From assembly GCF_027172205.1 (NCBI RefSeq), contig NC_070614.1, positions 46,502,001 to 46,566,000 on the forward strand: a stretch of 64,000 bases of DNA. Direction: 5' to 3'. This DNA is from Podarcis raffonei. Taxonomy: Eukaryota > Chordata > Lepidosauria > Squamata > Lacertidae. Positions 10,766 through 21,837 of the stretch are shown piece after piece. The position numbers and the translations under genes are program-made. The notes beneath the pieces were generated by a model, which did no database searches, had not been told where the DNA came from, and saw nothing but the letters and a program-made list of their open reading frames with translations. The number at the start of each line of letters is the position of its first letter. The stretch's first letter is position 1.

Positions 10766-11126
10766 TGTGGGAGCCAGGAAGTCATGGCAAAGGTTTGTAG
10801 TGCCACCTGGTGTCTTGCTGACCCAGTGACAAGCATGTCTGTGCCTTACCATGTATTGGGATTGTATTGACCTTAAATGGAGTTGTGTTTCCTCTGGGCA
10901 GTGATGACCCTCTATGGTGTGGGTGGGTTTAAGCCTTGGCCGGATGAGGTAACATGAGACACTGGAATGCAGCCATGCGGCTGGAGAGAACAAAGGATAA
11001 TAAAGTGACCGGAGGAGAGGAGAAGATGTCTGAATGAGCTGTCCTCAGTACATGAAAATATGCTAGCTTTCTGCGTCTTTATTTTATGCTAAAATAAACG
11101 CCATTTGGAACAGCTGGACTGCTACA
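10766..11126 (+). repeat. 5' LTR of the retrovirus fossil
   Basis: 361 bp, TGTGGGAGCC...GCTACA, with an AATAAA near 11092-11097. About 99% identical to the LTR at 14591-14950. Confidence 0.9.
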
Positions 11127-14100
11127 AGTGGTGCCCCGTGTGAGGCTGAATAAAAGATACGACTGAGGTTTTTAAAAGAGAGCTAAGAAGCAAGATTAAA
11201 GCAAACAGTCTGAGGCCAGACTGTGAGAAGATTTTTGATCCAAGCAGTGGATATCATCGACTTACCTCGCCCGGCAAGGGTTGCAAGCGCTATTCATCTT
11301 CGGATCCATGGTGAGTCGATCCCTTAAATATTGATTTTAGAAAAATGGGCAGCTCTTTGACTACTCCCCAACAGAAATTTTTAAAAGACTTAAAATTTCT
11401 CCTCTCCTGCAACAAATTGGAAGTTCCTGAGGGAGATTTGATACAGCTCATTCTGGCAATTGATGAACATTGTCCCTGGTTTCCTGCAGATGGGACTTGG
11501 GAATTAAAACAATGGGATAAGATTGGAACACATTTTCATGGGCATCCCAGCATTGGTGTTCGGAATTTAAATGCATGGTGCAAGGTTCGATATGCTATGG
11601 GTTCTTTATCACCAAAAAATATCTCCATGGCTGCATTGCCAATACAACCTTCAGCTTCTTTAATTCAGCCTGCTGTCCTGCCATGTGTTCCAGCCCTTGC
11701 TTTGCCTGCAGCCCCAGATCCCAAACCTCTGGACTGCAGTTCCTCACCAGAAGACCCAAATCTGCAAAAATACCGTGGTCTGGCTGGAAATGATCCTGCT
11801 CTTCCAGCAGCAAAACCAGCTACCCCATTGCAATGTGCAGTACTTGCCTGTAACTTAACTCAGGATACTATGGCATTCCCTGTTATTGTGCCACCTGCTG
11901 GTGCTCCAGCAGGAACTCAAGCCCAGCTTTTGGTGCCAGATGACATCAAGCTTTTGGCACGTACAGTTTTACCCCCATCAGCTGGTGTATTGTTTGCTCA
12001 CGAATGGGAAATTGCCTGTGGTGCTTATGCTCCTGCTTTACTGCAACAAGCAAGAGGGAATAATCCTAATCTTACCCTCGCAGATGTCATAGATGCCATG
12101 ATGGGGCATGGCCCCTTTGCTCAGGCTTCAGTACAAGCCACACTGCTGCAGATCTTATTGAGGGATACTGCTCTTGCTGCTAAACAAGCAATGAGAAAAA
12201 TCCCAGAACCCACCAGTATTCAGTCTACATGGGTTTCAATCAGACAAGGACCTAGAGAATCATATTCTTCCTTTATGGACAGGCTGATTACAGCAGTGAG
12301 TAGCCAAATTGAAAATCCTGAAGCCAAACAAATAATTATCAAACAATTGGCCTTTGAAAATGCCAATGAGGAATGTAAAGCTGCATTACAACTGATTATA
12401 CACCTTCCTGCCACTACGATGCTACGCATTTGCCAGTCTGTAGGTACAGCCACCCACAAGGCTCATTTGCTGGCAGCAGCGCAAAATAAAAACCAGCCTG
12501 TAGCCATCGATACAACGTTTCCAGCTTGGCAAACCAAGATCACTGATACCTCAGTGTGGGTAGAACAGTGGCCTCCACCAAAAGAAAAAACCGCAGCAAT
12601 GGCACCATCTCATTTCTGAACAGCTTATTTCTGAACAATTGACTTGCGGCCACATTGAACCATTTTCATCCCACTGGCTCCAGCAGACAGGAACAGTTTG
12701 CTTTTACATTGCCAGTATATAACAAATTGCAATCCACCCAGCGATATCAGTGGGTTGTCCTGCCACAACAGCATGCGGAACTCCCCTACACTTTGCCAAC
12801 ATTTTGTGAATGAAGCATTGAAACCTTTCCGCATGCGCCACCTAGAGGTGCTGAACACAAGCTGCATCTGGCAGTATTTGCTACACCATTGCTGCCAACA
12901 GGAAATTTATATGCTCAGATGGACAAGAAGAAGACTATCTGCATTATAGAATGGTTACATTTACCTCATACCCCTTTGAAGAACATTTATTCCGTAATTG
13001 AATCCACATCAGACAATTGTTATCAAAGGACGTTCACGTGCTATAACTTTGAGCAGTTTTGATGTTGCATCAATTTATATGCCGTTTTCACAGACTGAAC
13101 AGCATCATTTATTGATCACAAATGCTGCCATGCAAATTGCTTTGGCTGATTTTATAGGTCATCATTTTTAATCCTCCAAAGGATGACCGTTTGATAATTT
13201 CTGACACAGGTCACCTATGTTTTGACTAACCCCTTGTCTCTCACACCTCTCCCCTCTGCACTAACCCTTTTCACGGATGGAACGAAAAATAGGGGGGTGG
13301 TGACATGGGAAGAGGGAGGAAAATGGAAAAGTTATTTACCCCTCCACAGACTTCTGCCCAGCGAGCAGAGCTAGCGGCTGTGATTCTTGCCTTTCAATCC
13401 TTTCCTACTCAACCTTTCAATCTTATTGTGGATACTCAGTATGTATATCGCCTTTTGCTATTTTACCAATATCTTATATAACTCCTTCCTTGGATTCTGA
13501 CTTGTTTTCCTTGTTTCTTGCCCTGCAGGCCTTACTTCAGCACAGAGAGTTCCCTTATTATGTTGCACATCTTCACTCCCACACATCACACCCAGGGTAT
13601 TTAGCAGAGGGAAATTCAAGAGCAGATTCAGCTCTGAAGAACATTTCTGCCTTTTCTCTCTTTTCTGATGCTATACTAGGTCATAACACCTTTCATCTCC
13701 CTGCGAAAGCATTGGCTAAGCAGTTTTCTATTCCTTTGGCCCAAGCTAGGGATATAGTTTCCCAATGTGCTTCCTGTTCTAAATCTCAGCTGGCCATTCC
13801 TTTTGATGCTGTCAATCCTAGGGGCACGTCTGCATTGGCGTGTTGGCAGATGGATGTCACACACACACCTGTGTTGGCTCCACTGTCCAAGGTTCACCTC
13901 ACGGTGGACACCCACTCTGGATTCATATGGGCTACGCCCATGAGGGGGAAAACAGCTCGGCATGTCATTCAGCACACTATCCGCTGTTTCTCAGTCATGG
14001 GTAAACCTACGCGTATCAAAACTGATAATGGTCCAGCATATATTTCTAAAACATTTTCGGAATTTTGTATGTTGTGGAATGTGAAATTAACTCATGGTGT

Positions 14101-14590
14101 GCCTGTTAATGGATCTTTTCAATTTACTAATATCATATCCCCTAAGCAAACTTTTTGGCCTCCAGTACAATTGACCCTCCATGAGCCTGCCCCCATTTGT
14201 TTTCAAATTAAAGAGGGAAAGAATCATAGGGCATATATCCAAACTGTCCATATACATTGAAATTCATGTTTAATAGCTCTTGTTCTCTTACAGGAACATA
14301 CAGTGACCAATCTCAGTGCTATAGAAGCGATACCAGTGCATGGCTAAAAACTAGAAAGGAAGCCTACCATGCAGCATGGAATCAGAATTCTTATATTCTT
14401 GGCTTCCGGATGGAAGTTGGCTTCGACATTTATTGATTATAGTGATTATTATAGTAGTTATTTGCATTATTTTGTGTTGCTATATACAATGTATTCCTTC
14501 TTTAATTTCTGTATGTACTGCATGGTTCTCCAGTCGCTCGACATAACCATTAGACTGACATTTATGCTTAAAATATAAAGAAAGAGGGCA

Positions 14591-14950
14591 TGTGGGAGCC
14601 AGGAAGTCATGGCAAAGGTTGTAGTGCCACCTGGTGTCTTGCTGACCCAGTGACCAGCATGTCTGTGCCTTACCATGTATTGGGATTGTATTGACCTTAA
14701 ATGGAGTTGTGTTTCCTCTGGGCAGTGATGACCCTATATGGTGTGGGTGGGTTTAAGCCTTGGCCGGATGAGGTAACATGAGACACTGGAATGCAGCCAT
14801 GCGGCTGGAGAGAACAAAGGATAATAAAGTGACCGGAGGAGAGGAGAAGATGTCTGAATGAGCTGTCCTCAGTCCATGAAAATATGCTAGCTTTCTGCGT
14901 CTTTATTTTATGCTAAAATAAACGCCATTTGGAACAGCTGGACTGCTACA
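14591..14950 (+). repeat. 3' LTR of the retrovirus fossil
   Basis: 360 bp, preceded by a purine-rich tract (AAAGAAAGAGGG, about 14577-14588) and followed by the target duplicate CCCTCA. Confidence 0.9.
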
Positions 14951-15972
14951 CCCTCAATTGTAAAACGAGCATGGAGTCGAGCCATTTCCTATAGCTCCCA
15001 TCTACTAGCATCGGATGCTCGAATTAGAGGTGGTTTTTCCAATCTGATCCTAAGAGATATTCATAATTCCCCTTGGAAAACTACAATTAACCTCAAACTC
15101 CGCTCTCTTTCCAATCTGAATTGCAAAACTGTTCTTAAATTAGAGTGTATCAGTCCGGCGGCCCTACCTTCAATTAAAAAGAAGCTACAGCAACTTGACT
15201 TCTCTAACACAGCTGCCGATGCAAGAGGGCCGTGTTCAGGCCTAGCCCTAGCTATTCCTCCCCCTGAAGGGATCCCTCTATACTGCTTCACAATTTCTTC
15301 GGAGGCTAAGCGAAGGGCCTTTACCTGTGCCCGTCTCAACTGTTTTCCTACAGCAATTCTGTTGGGTCGTTATTCCAGAGTCCCCATCGCAAACAGAACA
15401 TGCACCTGTAATGACACGGCTCTGGAGACTATGGAACATGTAATGCTCTTCTGTCCCAACTGGACAGATGAAAGATCTCGGTTTTTAACTCCTCTCATGA
15501 ACAAGCTTCATCTCCCAATCCAGCCTTGGATAGTGTCCCTTTTTTTGCAGGATTCTGATTGTTGGATTACCGAGATGACAGCTAACTTCCTGCTCAGTGT
15601 GATGAAGAGGAAAGCGGCACTAACTTCTTTTTTAACACCACAGCTGCAGTCGATACGCTGCACAATCGAACGAAGTTCCAAGTAGCTTTATTGTACAAGG
15701 TCAATGGACCTAGGACAAATCTGAGGAGCTGAAGGACCCCTTTAATGATCCTCCTCCACCCTCAGCAGTTTTTTTTCTTTTTGTTTTTGTATTATCGGTC
15801 ACTCGATGTTTTAAATCCCTTGTCGCTTTTGTTATCTCTTTTTTTCCCCCCTGTAAGTATTTGCCCAGGACAATATCTACCTTTACCTCCCCACCCCCAT
15901 TTTATGTTGTTATTTCTATGTATATCATGCTATGGCCACACGGCTAATGCAATAAAAATCTATTATTATTAT

Positions 15973-16045
15973 AATAATAGTAGTAGTATCTATGCTGAAA
16001 TACCCCTATGGATCAAGGTGTGCTTCTTATTCATTTTCTGGGTGG
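15973..16045 (+). repeat. Right copy of the 73 bp target-site duplication
   Basis: Second copy of 10258-10330, immediately after the LINE tail. The left arm resumes its match with the right arm after it (16046 pairs with about 47115). Confidence 0.75.
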
Positions 16046-16680
16046 TAATTAATTCTCTAGGGAATGAATTCAAGGAACAAATTTATTAAACTGTGACAGA
16101 ATAATTTCTGACCTCCAGCAACCTTAGTTGATTCTAGCAGATCAGAGTCACTTACAGCCACCCAGATTTGACTGGTTGGCATAACTGAGGCCAATTGTGA
16201 GGAACTGAGAGTGTGGGCAAGTGTGGGAATTTAAAAAAAAAAATTACTATTTTTTGTGCACAGAAAAAGTTGCCATAAGAGTGATTTTGACAGAGCTGGA
16301 AGTGGTTGTGAAATGCCATGAGTAGTTTCACCTCAACTCTAATCATGTCATTCTACCTGTCAGAAGGAGCAACTTTGTCAAAAGCATGTTGATTTTAAAT
16401 ATACAGTATGTCTTTTTACACTGATGTTAAATTACACTTTTACACAGGACTTTTAAAAATCTAGTTTTCATAGGCCTTTTCATAGAGCATTGCTAGAAAC
16501 TTGGCAGATAATTAACTTCAAAACTTTTTTAAACAGCTGATTAGTTCCCAAGCTCCAGTCTACTTATTAACTTCTTAAAAATTAAACCATCTAAGTTGAG
16601 ATGCCTCCAAGGATCAAAACTTGCCTCTCACTTTAGGTTAATTAATTCTCTAAGGAATGATTGATAGGAACAAACTTCTT
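16046..16680. other. Inverted-repeat arm sequence, no gene
   Basis: Pairs in reverse with about 46475-47115. AT-rich, related at lower identity to 9970-10260 and 26780-27340, so it is an older tandem repeat of the OR-flanking unit. No coding potential is seen. Confidence 0.5.
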
Positions 16681-16681
16681 A

Positions 16682-17175
16682 AACTTTTTTTAAAATAATA
16701 ATGATGATGATGTTGACCTCTAGTAACCTTGGTTGATACCAGGAAATCAGAAAACAACTGAATGAATACCAGATCTCCTTCTCATAGACCAGCATGTAGA
16801 CAGGGGTGAAGTGGTCAGTTCTAAAGTGCAGGAACCTATCAGGACAGTCCCCTCCCCCAACACGGGAGTCCACAAAAGTGGGCAGGTGTGGACTATATAC
16901 ATCAGTGGTAGCCAAAACGGTGCCCTCCACATGAAGTTGGACTGTTGATACTGCTGTCCCTGACCAATAGCTATACATGCTGAGGCTGATGGGATTTGTA
17001 GTCCAACAACTTCTGAGGGGCATCTTATTGGTAATCCAATGACCTGCATACAGGCACATAGACATGAGGCAAAGGACACAGAATATATTATCCAATGTAT
17101 GAGGGTCAGAAAGACTGCAATTCAATGAGAGCCAGTGTGGTGTAGTGGTTAAGAGTGGTAGTCTCGTAATCTGGA
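16682..17175 (+). repeat. About 490 bp direct repeat (with 25300-25796)
   Basis: Nearly every base matches 25300-25796 over 490 bp, 8.6 kb away in the same orientation. One of the few differences I found is A/G in CCAACARCTTCTGAGG. The right arm has only the first 150 bp (about 46319-46475). At its end is the head of a CORE-SINE (17126-17175) cut off where the 25.7 kb copy runs on complete. Such identity points to a very recent copy or conversion. Confidence 0.75.
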
Positions 17176-17874
17176 CATTTATTTAATAAAGGACAAATAA
17201 ACTGGTGTAGTTCAAAAGAAAGAGAGGTGTGTGAACCAACTCAAATAGGCCCGTGATACTTCTTGTGGCATGTCAAAAGCTGTAACAAAAAGTTTTTAAA
17301 AAGGAAAAAGGGGGAAAAGAAAACCTTCCTTGGTTTGCAAAACCTCTCTTTATACCTTTTAGGCCAAATAATCTAAATCCTTGTTCAATTAAGGAAGTCC
17401 AGAGCAAGAACCAACTCATGATGGGTGGCTTTCACAACACCTGTTTCCTTACCAAATTTGCAAATGAGAAGAGCTATGTTCAAAACCATCAGCTTTGGGG
17501 TTGGTGGCAGGGAACAAGCACATCATTTGGCATTGGCAGGTGTTACTTTCCTCAATCTCAAATTATGGAATTGCATGAAAAACCATCTCAACTATAGGAT
17601 GTTGGCAAAGCCTAATTCAAAGTAGAACTTGTGCTATATAAGATAATATATAATACATCTTCCAGAACAGTATGCAGTATATGGATATGTTTGTCTGTTT
17701 AATGAAATTAAACTAAATAATACATTTATCTAACAGAATTAAAGAACAATAATAGTAATGATCAGTGTTTTTTTGTTCCTAAAAATGTTTAGGGGTACTC
17801 TTGTTTTGACTCAAGAAAATCACCATTTTATAGTTCAAATTGGGAAAAATAAATACAGCAAATGGACAAAAGTA
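17176..17874. other. Inverted-repeat arm sequence, no gene
   Basis: Mirrors about 45320-46020. Only shadow frames. In the right arm this block continues into an OR fragment (46031-46318) that is missing here. Confidence 0.5.
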
Positions 17875-18116
17875 CAGTGGTACCTCAGGTTAAGTACTTA
17901 ATTTGTTCTGGAGATCTGTTCTTAACTTGAAACTGTTCTTAACCTGAAGCACCACTTTAGCTAATGGGGCCTCCTGCTGCCGCTGCGCCGCCGCTGCACG
18001 ATTTCTGTTCTCATCCTGAAGCAAAGTCCTTAACCTGAGGTACTATTTCTGGGTTAGCGGAGTCTGTAACCTGAAGCGTATGTAACCTGAAGCACATGTA
18101 ACCCGAGGTACCACTG
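17875..18116. mobile_element. Tigger/mariner-like MITE (GGTACC terminal repeats)
   Basis: Terminal inverted repeats CAGTGGTACCTC... and ...GAGGTACCACTG flanked by TA, length 242 bp, no coding region. The middle is a series of TTAACCTGA-like repeats. The mirrored copy is 45074-45315; related copies are 27913-28130 and 57798-57980. It was present before the inverted duplication. Confidence 0.75.
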
Positions 18117-18322
18117 TACAAATATTCACAAAATGATTAGGGTTATGCGTAACCTTGTGTTCCCCCAGAAAAAAGAACTGGTAATGATGATGTTTCAAGA
18201 TGGAGTGTAACACTAATTTTTCTAGGCAGAGCTTCTGCAAAGGTGGATACTTCTGAAGAATAATACAATGCCCATTTCCTTTCACAGTCTCTTTTCAGAT
18301 GATCTCTTTTCACAGTTCCTTT

Positions 18323-19276
18323 TCAGATGGTCCCTGGTCCCTTAGCAATGGTTTTGAGTTGCCCAAACAAATTTCTCAAGGCCTCCTGAACCTGTTTGTT
18401 CCTCAAGCTGTAGATGAAAGGGTTGAGCAAAGGGGACACAACAGTATTGAGGACGGCCACCATTTTGCCAAACTCCACTTTGCTGCTCTGTGTTGGTTTG
18501 ATATAAAGGAAGATGCAGCTCCCGTAGGTGATGGACACCACAATGAAGTGAGAGGCACAAGTGGAAAAGGCCTTCTGTCTCCCTGTGGCAGTGGGGAAAT
18601 GTAAGATGGTTTGGATTATCTTGACATATGACATTACTGTAATTGTCAAGCTTCCCAGCACAGAAAGCACAGCAGTGATGAACCCAAAGAATTCCAACTG
18701 TGATGTGTCTCCACAAAGGAGTTTGATCAACGGTGGATTGTCACAGAAGAAGTGGTCAAGGACGTTGGACTTGCATATTGGAAACTGTCCGAAAAGCATT
18801 GATGGACCAAGGATCAGGAGAAAACTGCCAACCCAACAAAACACAACCAGCGTGATGCATAAGTAATGGTTCATGATGGCTGGATATCGCAAGGGATTGC
18901 AGATGGCTACATATCGATCATAGGACATGACAGCTAAGAGGAAGAACTCGGTAGTTCCCAGTTGGATATAAAATAAGGACTGTAACATGCAACCATTGTA
19001 AGTGATGTTTTTATTGCCGGTTGAAAGATGGACCAAGGTTTGAGGAATTATTGCTGTGGTGAAGCCAATTTCCAAGAAAGAGAAATTCTGGAGGAAGAAA
19101 TACATAGGGGTGTGTAGCCGGTGATCTATTTGAGCAACAGTGATAATCACAGCATTGCCTAGGATGGCGAGAAGGTAGGAAAAGAGAAGGGTGGCGAATA
19201 ACAGGAGCTGCAGTTCACGGATGTCGGTGAAGCCCAGAAGGATAAACTCACTGACTGTTGTTTGGTTGTACTTCAT
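18323..19276 (-). CDS. Class II olfactory receptor, OR6C-like (317 aa)
   Basis: An intact odorant receptor. The start at 19276 (MKYNQTT) gives the normal N-terminus with an N4-Q-T sequon. The frame is open 30 codons further upstream to an ATG at 19366, but that extension is hydrophobic, not conserved in type and less likely. Motifs: GN at 40-41, TPMYFFLQN at 56-64, SYDRYVAICNPLRY at 118-131, ECL2 CDNPPLIKLLCGD, KAFSTCASH, and [13 protein letters not shown] polypurine-rich 3' end follows. Its inverted partner at 43914-44867 differs at 13 residues, 12 of them between 94 and 193, while the last 120 or so residues are identical. The ligand is unknown. Confidence 0.95.
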   Translation of the reverse strand: MKYNQTTVSEFILLGFTDIRELQLLLFATLLFSYLLAILGNAVIITVAQIDHRLHTPMYFFLQNFSFLEIGFTTAIIPQTLVHLSTGNKNITYNGCMLQSLFYIQLGTTEFFLLAVMSYDRYVAICNPLRYPAIMNHYLCITLVVFCWVGSFLLILGPSMLFGQFPICKSNVLDHFFCDNPPLIKLLCGDTSQLEFFGFITAVLSVLGSLTITVMSYVKIIQTILHFPTATGRQKAFSTCASHFIVVSITYGSCIFLYIKPTQSSKVEFGKMVAVLNTVVSPLLNPFIYSLRNKQVQEALRNLFGQLKTIAKGPGTI

Positions 19277-19639
19277 GCCTTCTTTAGAACTGGAGATGGG
19301 GTGGGAGAAGAAAGTGATGGACAGAAATAAATAACATTGAAATAAATAAATAATGTTGTGAACCACACTGTGGTCTTTGGATGAATGGCGTGATAAATAT
19401 AAGCCAACACATAAATGAATAAATGTTCATAATCATTTGAGTCACTACAGAGCTGTCAACAATTGCATGTGCAACCCCCAAGTTAAAATATGCCAATCGA
19501 AATTACTTAATGGTGTTGATGTTGAGGATTGAGTTCAATCAAGATAACCATTATCTCTACTGCTGGGCTATGGCCCCTACAAAACATGAGGAAAACACAC
19601 AAAGTAGGAAAATTGATGCCGACCTTTACTATATTTAGA

Positions 19640-19669
19640 CAGACAGACGGATGGACGGACAGACAAACA

Positions 19670-19702
<33 letters not shown>
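19640..19702. repeat. Microsatellite (GACA/GACG then CA)
   Basis: GACAGACAGACGGATGGACGG-type tetramers pass into (CA)n at about 19670-19700. The mirrored tract at 43503-43557 is shorter, which accounts for part of the length difference between the arms. Confidence 0.9.
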
Positions 19703-19704
<2 letters not shown>

Positions 19705-19879
19705 GGACACACAGATAGGGCTAGAAGAGTAAAGCATAAGAAAGGCAGAGGGGGATGGAAGAGGAGAAATGGAGAAATCTAAGCCTGTGTGTGCTTTTTA
19801 TCTTGGTGGATAGGTATAAAATTCTAAGCTACTGAAAATCTTTTCTCCGCATCCTCACAGTAACTCTAAAGTGTGTCAC

Positions 19880-20030
19880 CTTTGGAAAAGAACCAGCATG
19901 GTGCAGTGTTTAGTGTGTTGGACTAGAGCCTGGGAAACTTGAGTTCAAATCCTGACACAGTCATGAACCTTGGCCTAATCAACTTCTCAGGTTTGTTGTG
20001 ATAAAGAAGGGGAACGAGAGAACCATGTGC
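19880..20030 (+). repeat. Old tRNA-type SINE
   Basis: CAGCATGGTGCAGTGTTTAG... followed by GAGTTCAAATCC resembles a tRNA head with A and B boxes, then a CCTTGGCC...TCTCAGG core-like body. Mirrored at about 43195-43345. Decayed and non-functional. Confidence 0.45.
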
Positions 20031-20039
20031 ACCATTTTA

Positions 20040-21325
20040 AGCTCTTTGCAGGAACTATGAAGTTAGACTGTCAGGTTCCAAATGGCATTCCCGCTATCAT
20101 GGAAAACTGCAGAAACATTACAATGTGCATTGTATATCCAGATAATCGTGGGTAGAAAGATAGGGGGTCCATTTTAAATTAAGATGGCTGGTGGACCTAA
20201 GGTCTTCCAGAAATTGTTGGACTTCAGCTCCCACCAGCCCCAGCCAGCATGGCCAATGGTCAAGCAGTGTGGGAGTTGAAGTCCAAAAGGATCTGCAGAG
20301 CCACAGCCTCCCCATTCCTGACAAAGGATATGAGCCACCTCTCCTTCCTAAAGCTTACCTTGCAAATTATTTCATGCCTTCCATATTGTGGCTGCGCCAA
20401 CTGCAGTGTAAAGGACCGTGGACAACATTTGTGAATGATTAGCCCCCTAATATCTCCTTTCTTGTTTATATTTGAAAGCTGTATAGAAATATTGACGAAC
20501 GGAGATCTAGTTTTGTCAGATTTGTGGCTCATTATAGGTTCCCACAACATTATAGGTTCCCAGAAGATCTATTTATTCTGAGTAACAGATGACTAATTTA
20601 ATCCTCTCTTGTTTTGATTCTACAGACTCCGTACTTGAAATGGGGGAGTGAAATAAAGAGGCCATGTTGCATCTAGGGCAGGGTATGGTGAGGTTAAACC
20701 CAGGAGGGCAAGGTTCATATCCCCAGAGAACTCAGAAAATTTCCTTGGGCCAGGTACTCTCTCTCAGCTTAACATCCTTCACTGTTGTGAAGATAAAATG
20801 GGGTCAGGAACCATTCATGGAATGGGGAGATAAGAATGTAAGAATTAAATAGCAGTGCTATAAAATTCATAACTGAGGTCTAAGTGATATACTTTTAATA
20901 ATAATAAAAATCAGGGTCAACATTGTTAATATTTTAAAAATACTAAAATGCTTGCATCATAATGTGATGATGATGATTCAGCTCACAACTATGGAGGGAA
21001 TGGAAGGTGTTTAACCATTTCCTTCCCAGCTATTTACCCAAATCTCTCTCCAGCCCCTTTCTTTGACTCAAATGGGAGCTTTCTTCTAAATGCCAATAGA
21101 GACTGGCGGGTGTGGGAGAGTATTTTCATAGAATCATAGAATCATGGAATGGACCCTGAGTCATTGTGACCAAAGCCAGAAGGGAAAGGTTAGCACCCCA
21201 CACCCCTGTATCCTATAGTCCCCAACCTGATGTCTCCCTGACCTGTGGCTACTATTTCTTTTTTAAATGATTCCTGTAAACCTAGAGAGATACATTTAAC
21301 TTCACATTTTGGATGACCTCTGTTG
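20040..21325. other. Inverted-repeat arm sequence, no gene; L1 empty site
   Basis: Mirrors 40160-40606 plus 42341-43190. At about 20860-20880 the left arm has the uninterrupted target CTATAAAATTCATAACTGAG into which an L1 inserted in the right arm. A short ACTTCAGCTCCCACCAGCC / GGGAGTTGAAGTCC palindromic repeat lies at 20220-20285. Only shadow frames occur. Confidence 0.6.
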
Positions 21326-21330
21326 GTTTC

Positions 21331-21544
21331 TGAAATATACTCGGAGTCCTGTAGTGATTTCATGCTCTTTATTGCAGCTTGTAAAACAGTGATTGAATTG
21401 CCCCCCAAACCTAAGGCTTTTATATACATTATTTACACAACGAGTCCCGTCTGATTGGCTGATTCTGCTTCCCTTCTGGAGCCTGATTGGTCTTTTCCTG
21501 CAGACCAATCAGTTGTTGCATTCTACGATCCTATCAGCCTAATA
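21331..21544 (-). mobile_element. Solo LTR, left-arm copy, cut by Tigger
   Basis: Reverse of 39942-40153, starting TGAAATATAC next to the flank GTTTC (21326-21330), which corresponds to the GAAAC duplication of the right-arm copy. A TATATAAAA box (about 21418-21426) and a TTTATT polyadenylation signal are visible. The Tigger at 21545 interrupts it. Its other end was lost at the 24374 junction. Related solo LTR: 31502-31827. Confidence 0.7.
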
Positions 21545-21837
21545 CAGTGGTGCCTCGCAAGACGAAATTAATTCATTCTGCGAGTTTTTTCGTCTAGCGA
21601 ATTTTTCGTCTTGCGAAGCACGAAATCCCATAGGAATGCATTGAAAATCAATTAATGCGTTCCTATGGTCAAAAAAAGTCCAAACAAAGCCAAATTTGGT
21701 ACAACAAGAGTTTATTAACTGCTCTTTAAAGTCACACATACTGTAAAGAGCAGTTCAAAAATTGAAGGGAAAATAAATTAAGTTTATAAACATGTCAGAA
21801 AAACATTTAAAAATCAACAAAGTTGACAGTACATTTT

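Larger units (their letters stand above)
10766..14950 (+). mobile_element. Endogenous retrovirus fossil, class II (beta-like), with both LTRs
   Basis: A 4.2 kb provirus inside the LINE, flanked by the 6 bp duplication CCCTCA (10760-10765 and 14951-14956), the duplication length usual for class II elements. LTRs are at 10766-11126 and 14591-14950, with a likely primer-binding region just after the first and a purine-rich tract just before the second. Parts seen: a gag-like region (11345-12619, with a CPWFP-type matrix and a capsid-like segment), then pol remnants whose clearest piece is an integrase-like domain (13490-14260). Most of the reverse transcriptase and any envelope are absent. The element is broken, with at least several breaks plus large losses. 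The LTRs differ at about four places in 360 bp, so it is young. Confidence 0.85.
10331..15972 (+). mobile_element. 5'-truncated Vingi/I-like LINE (interrupted by a retrovirus fossil)
   Basis: Two coding blocks of one LINE flank the retroviral insertion. Block 1 (about 10340-10765) reads as a reverse-transcriptase C-terminus and thumb: KVKAFKYLGLIFTYNLSWTTH, then in another frame VVPKLLYGCEVWTTA. Block 2 (14957-15684) ends with a zinc-knuckle-like CTCNDTALETMEHVMLFCP. The 3' end is AATAAAAATC plus an ATT-rich tail at 15951-15972. One frameshift lies near 10535. The first half of the element is missing. It is absent from the right arm, so it arrived after the inverted duplication. The C-x-C...H...C motif suggests the Vingi/I/R1 group; L1 and CR1 look unlikely. 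Confidence 0.7.

Noticed and set aside
16679-17125. 148-codon minus-strand frame with Cys-rich start (also 25208-25987)
   Set aside because: It lies in duplicated repeat DNA that includes a SINE; no conserved motif. The similarity of the two frames only reflects the direct repeat.
18299-18716. Antisense or shifted frames over the OR genes (18299, 18342, 44474, 44586 and similar)
   Set aside because: Shadows of well-supported receptors.
19507-19737. Val/Cys-rich frame over the CA repeat
   Set aside because: Simple-repeat artefact.
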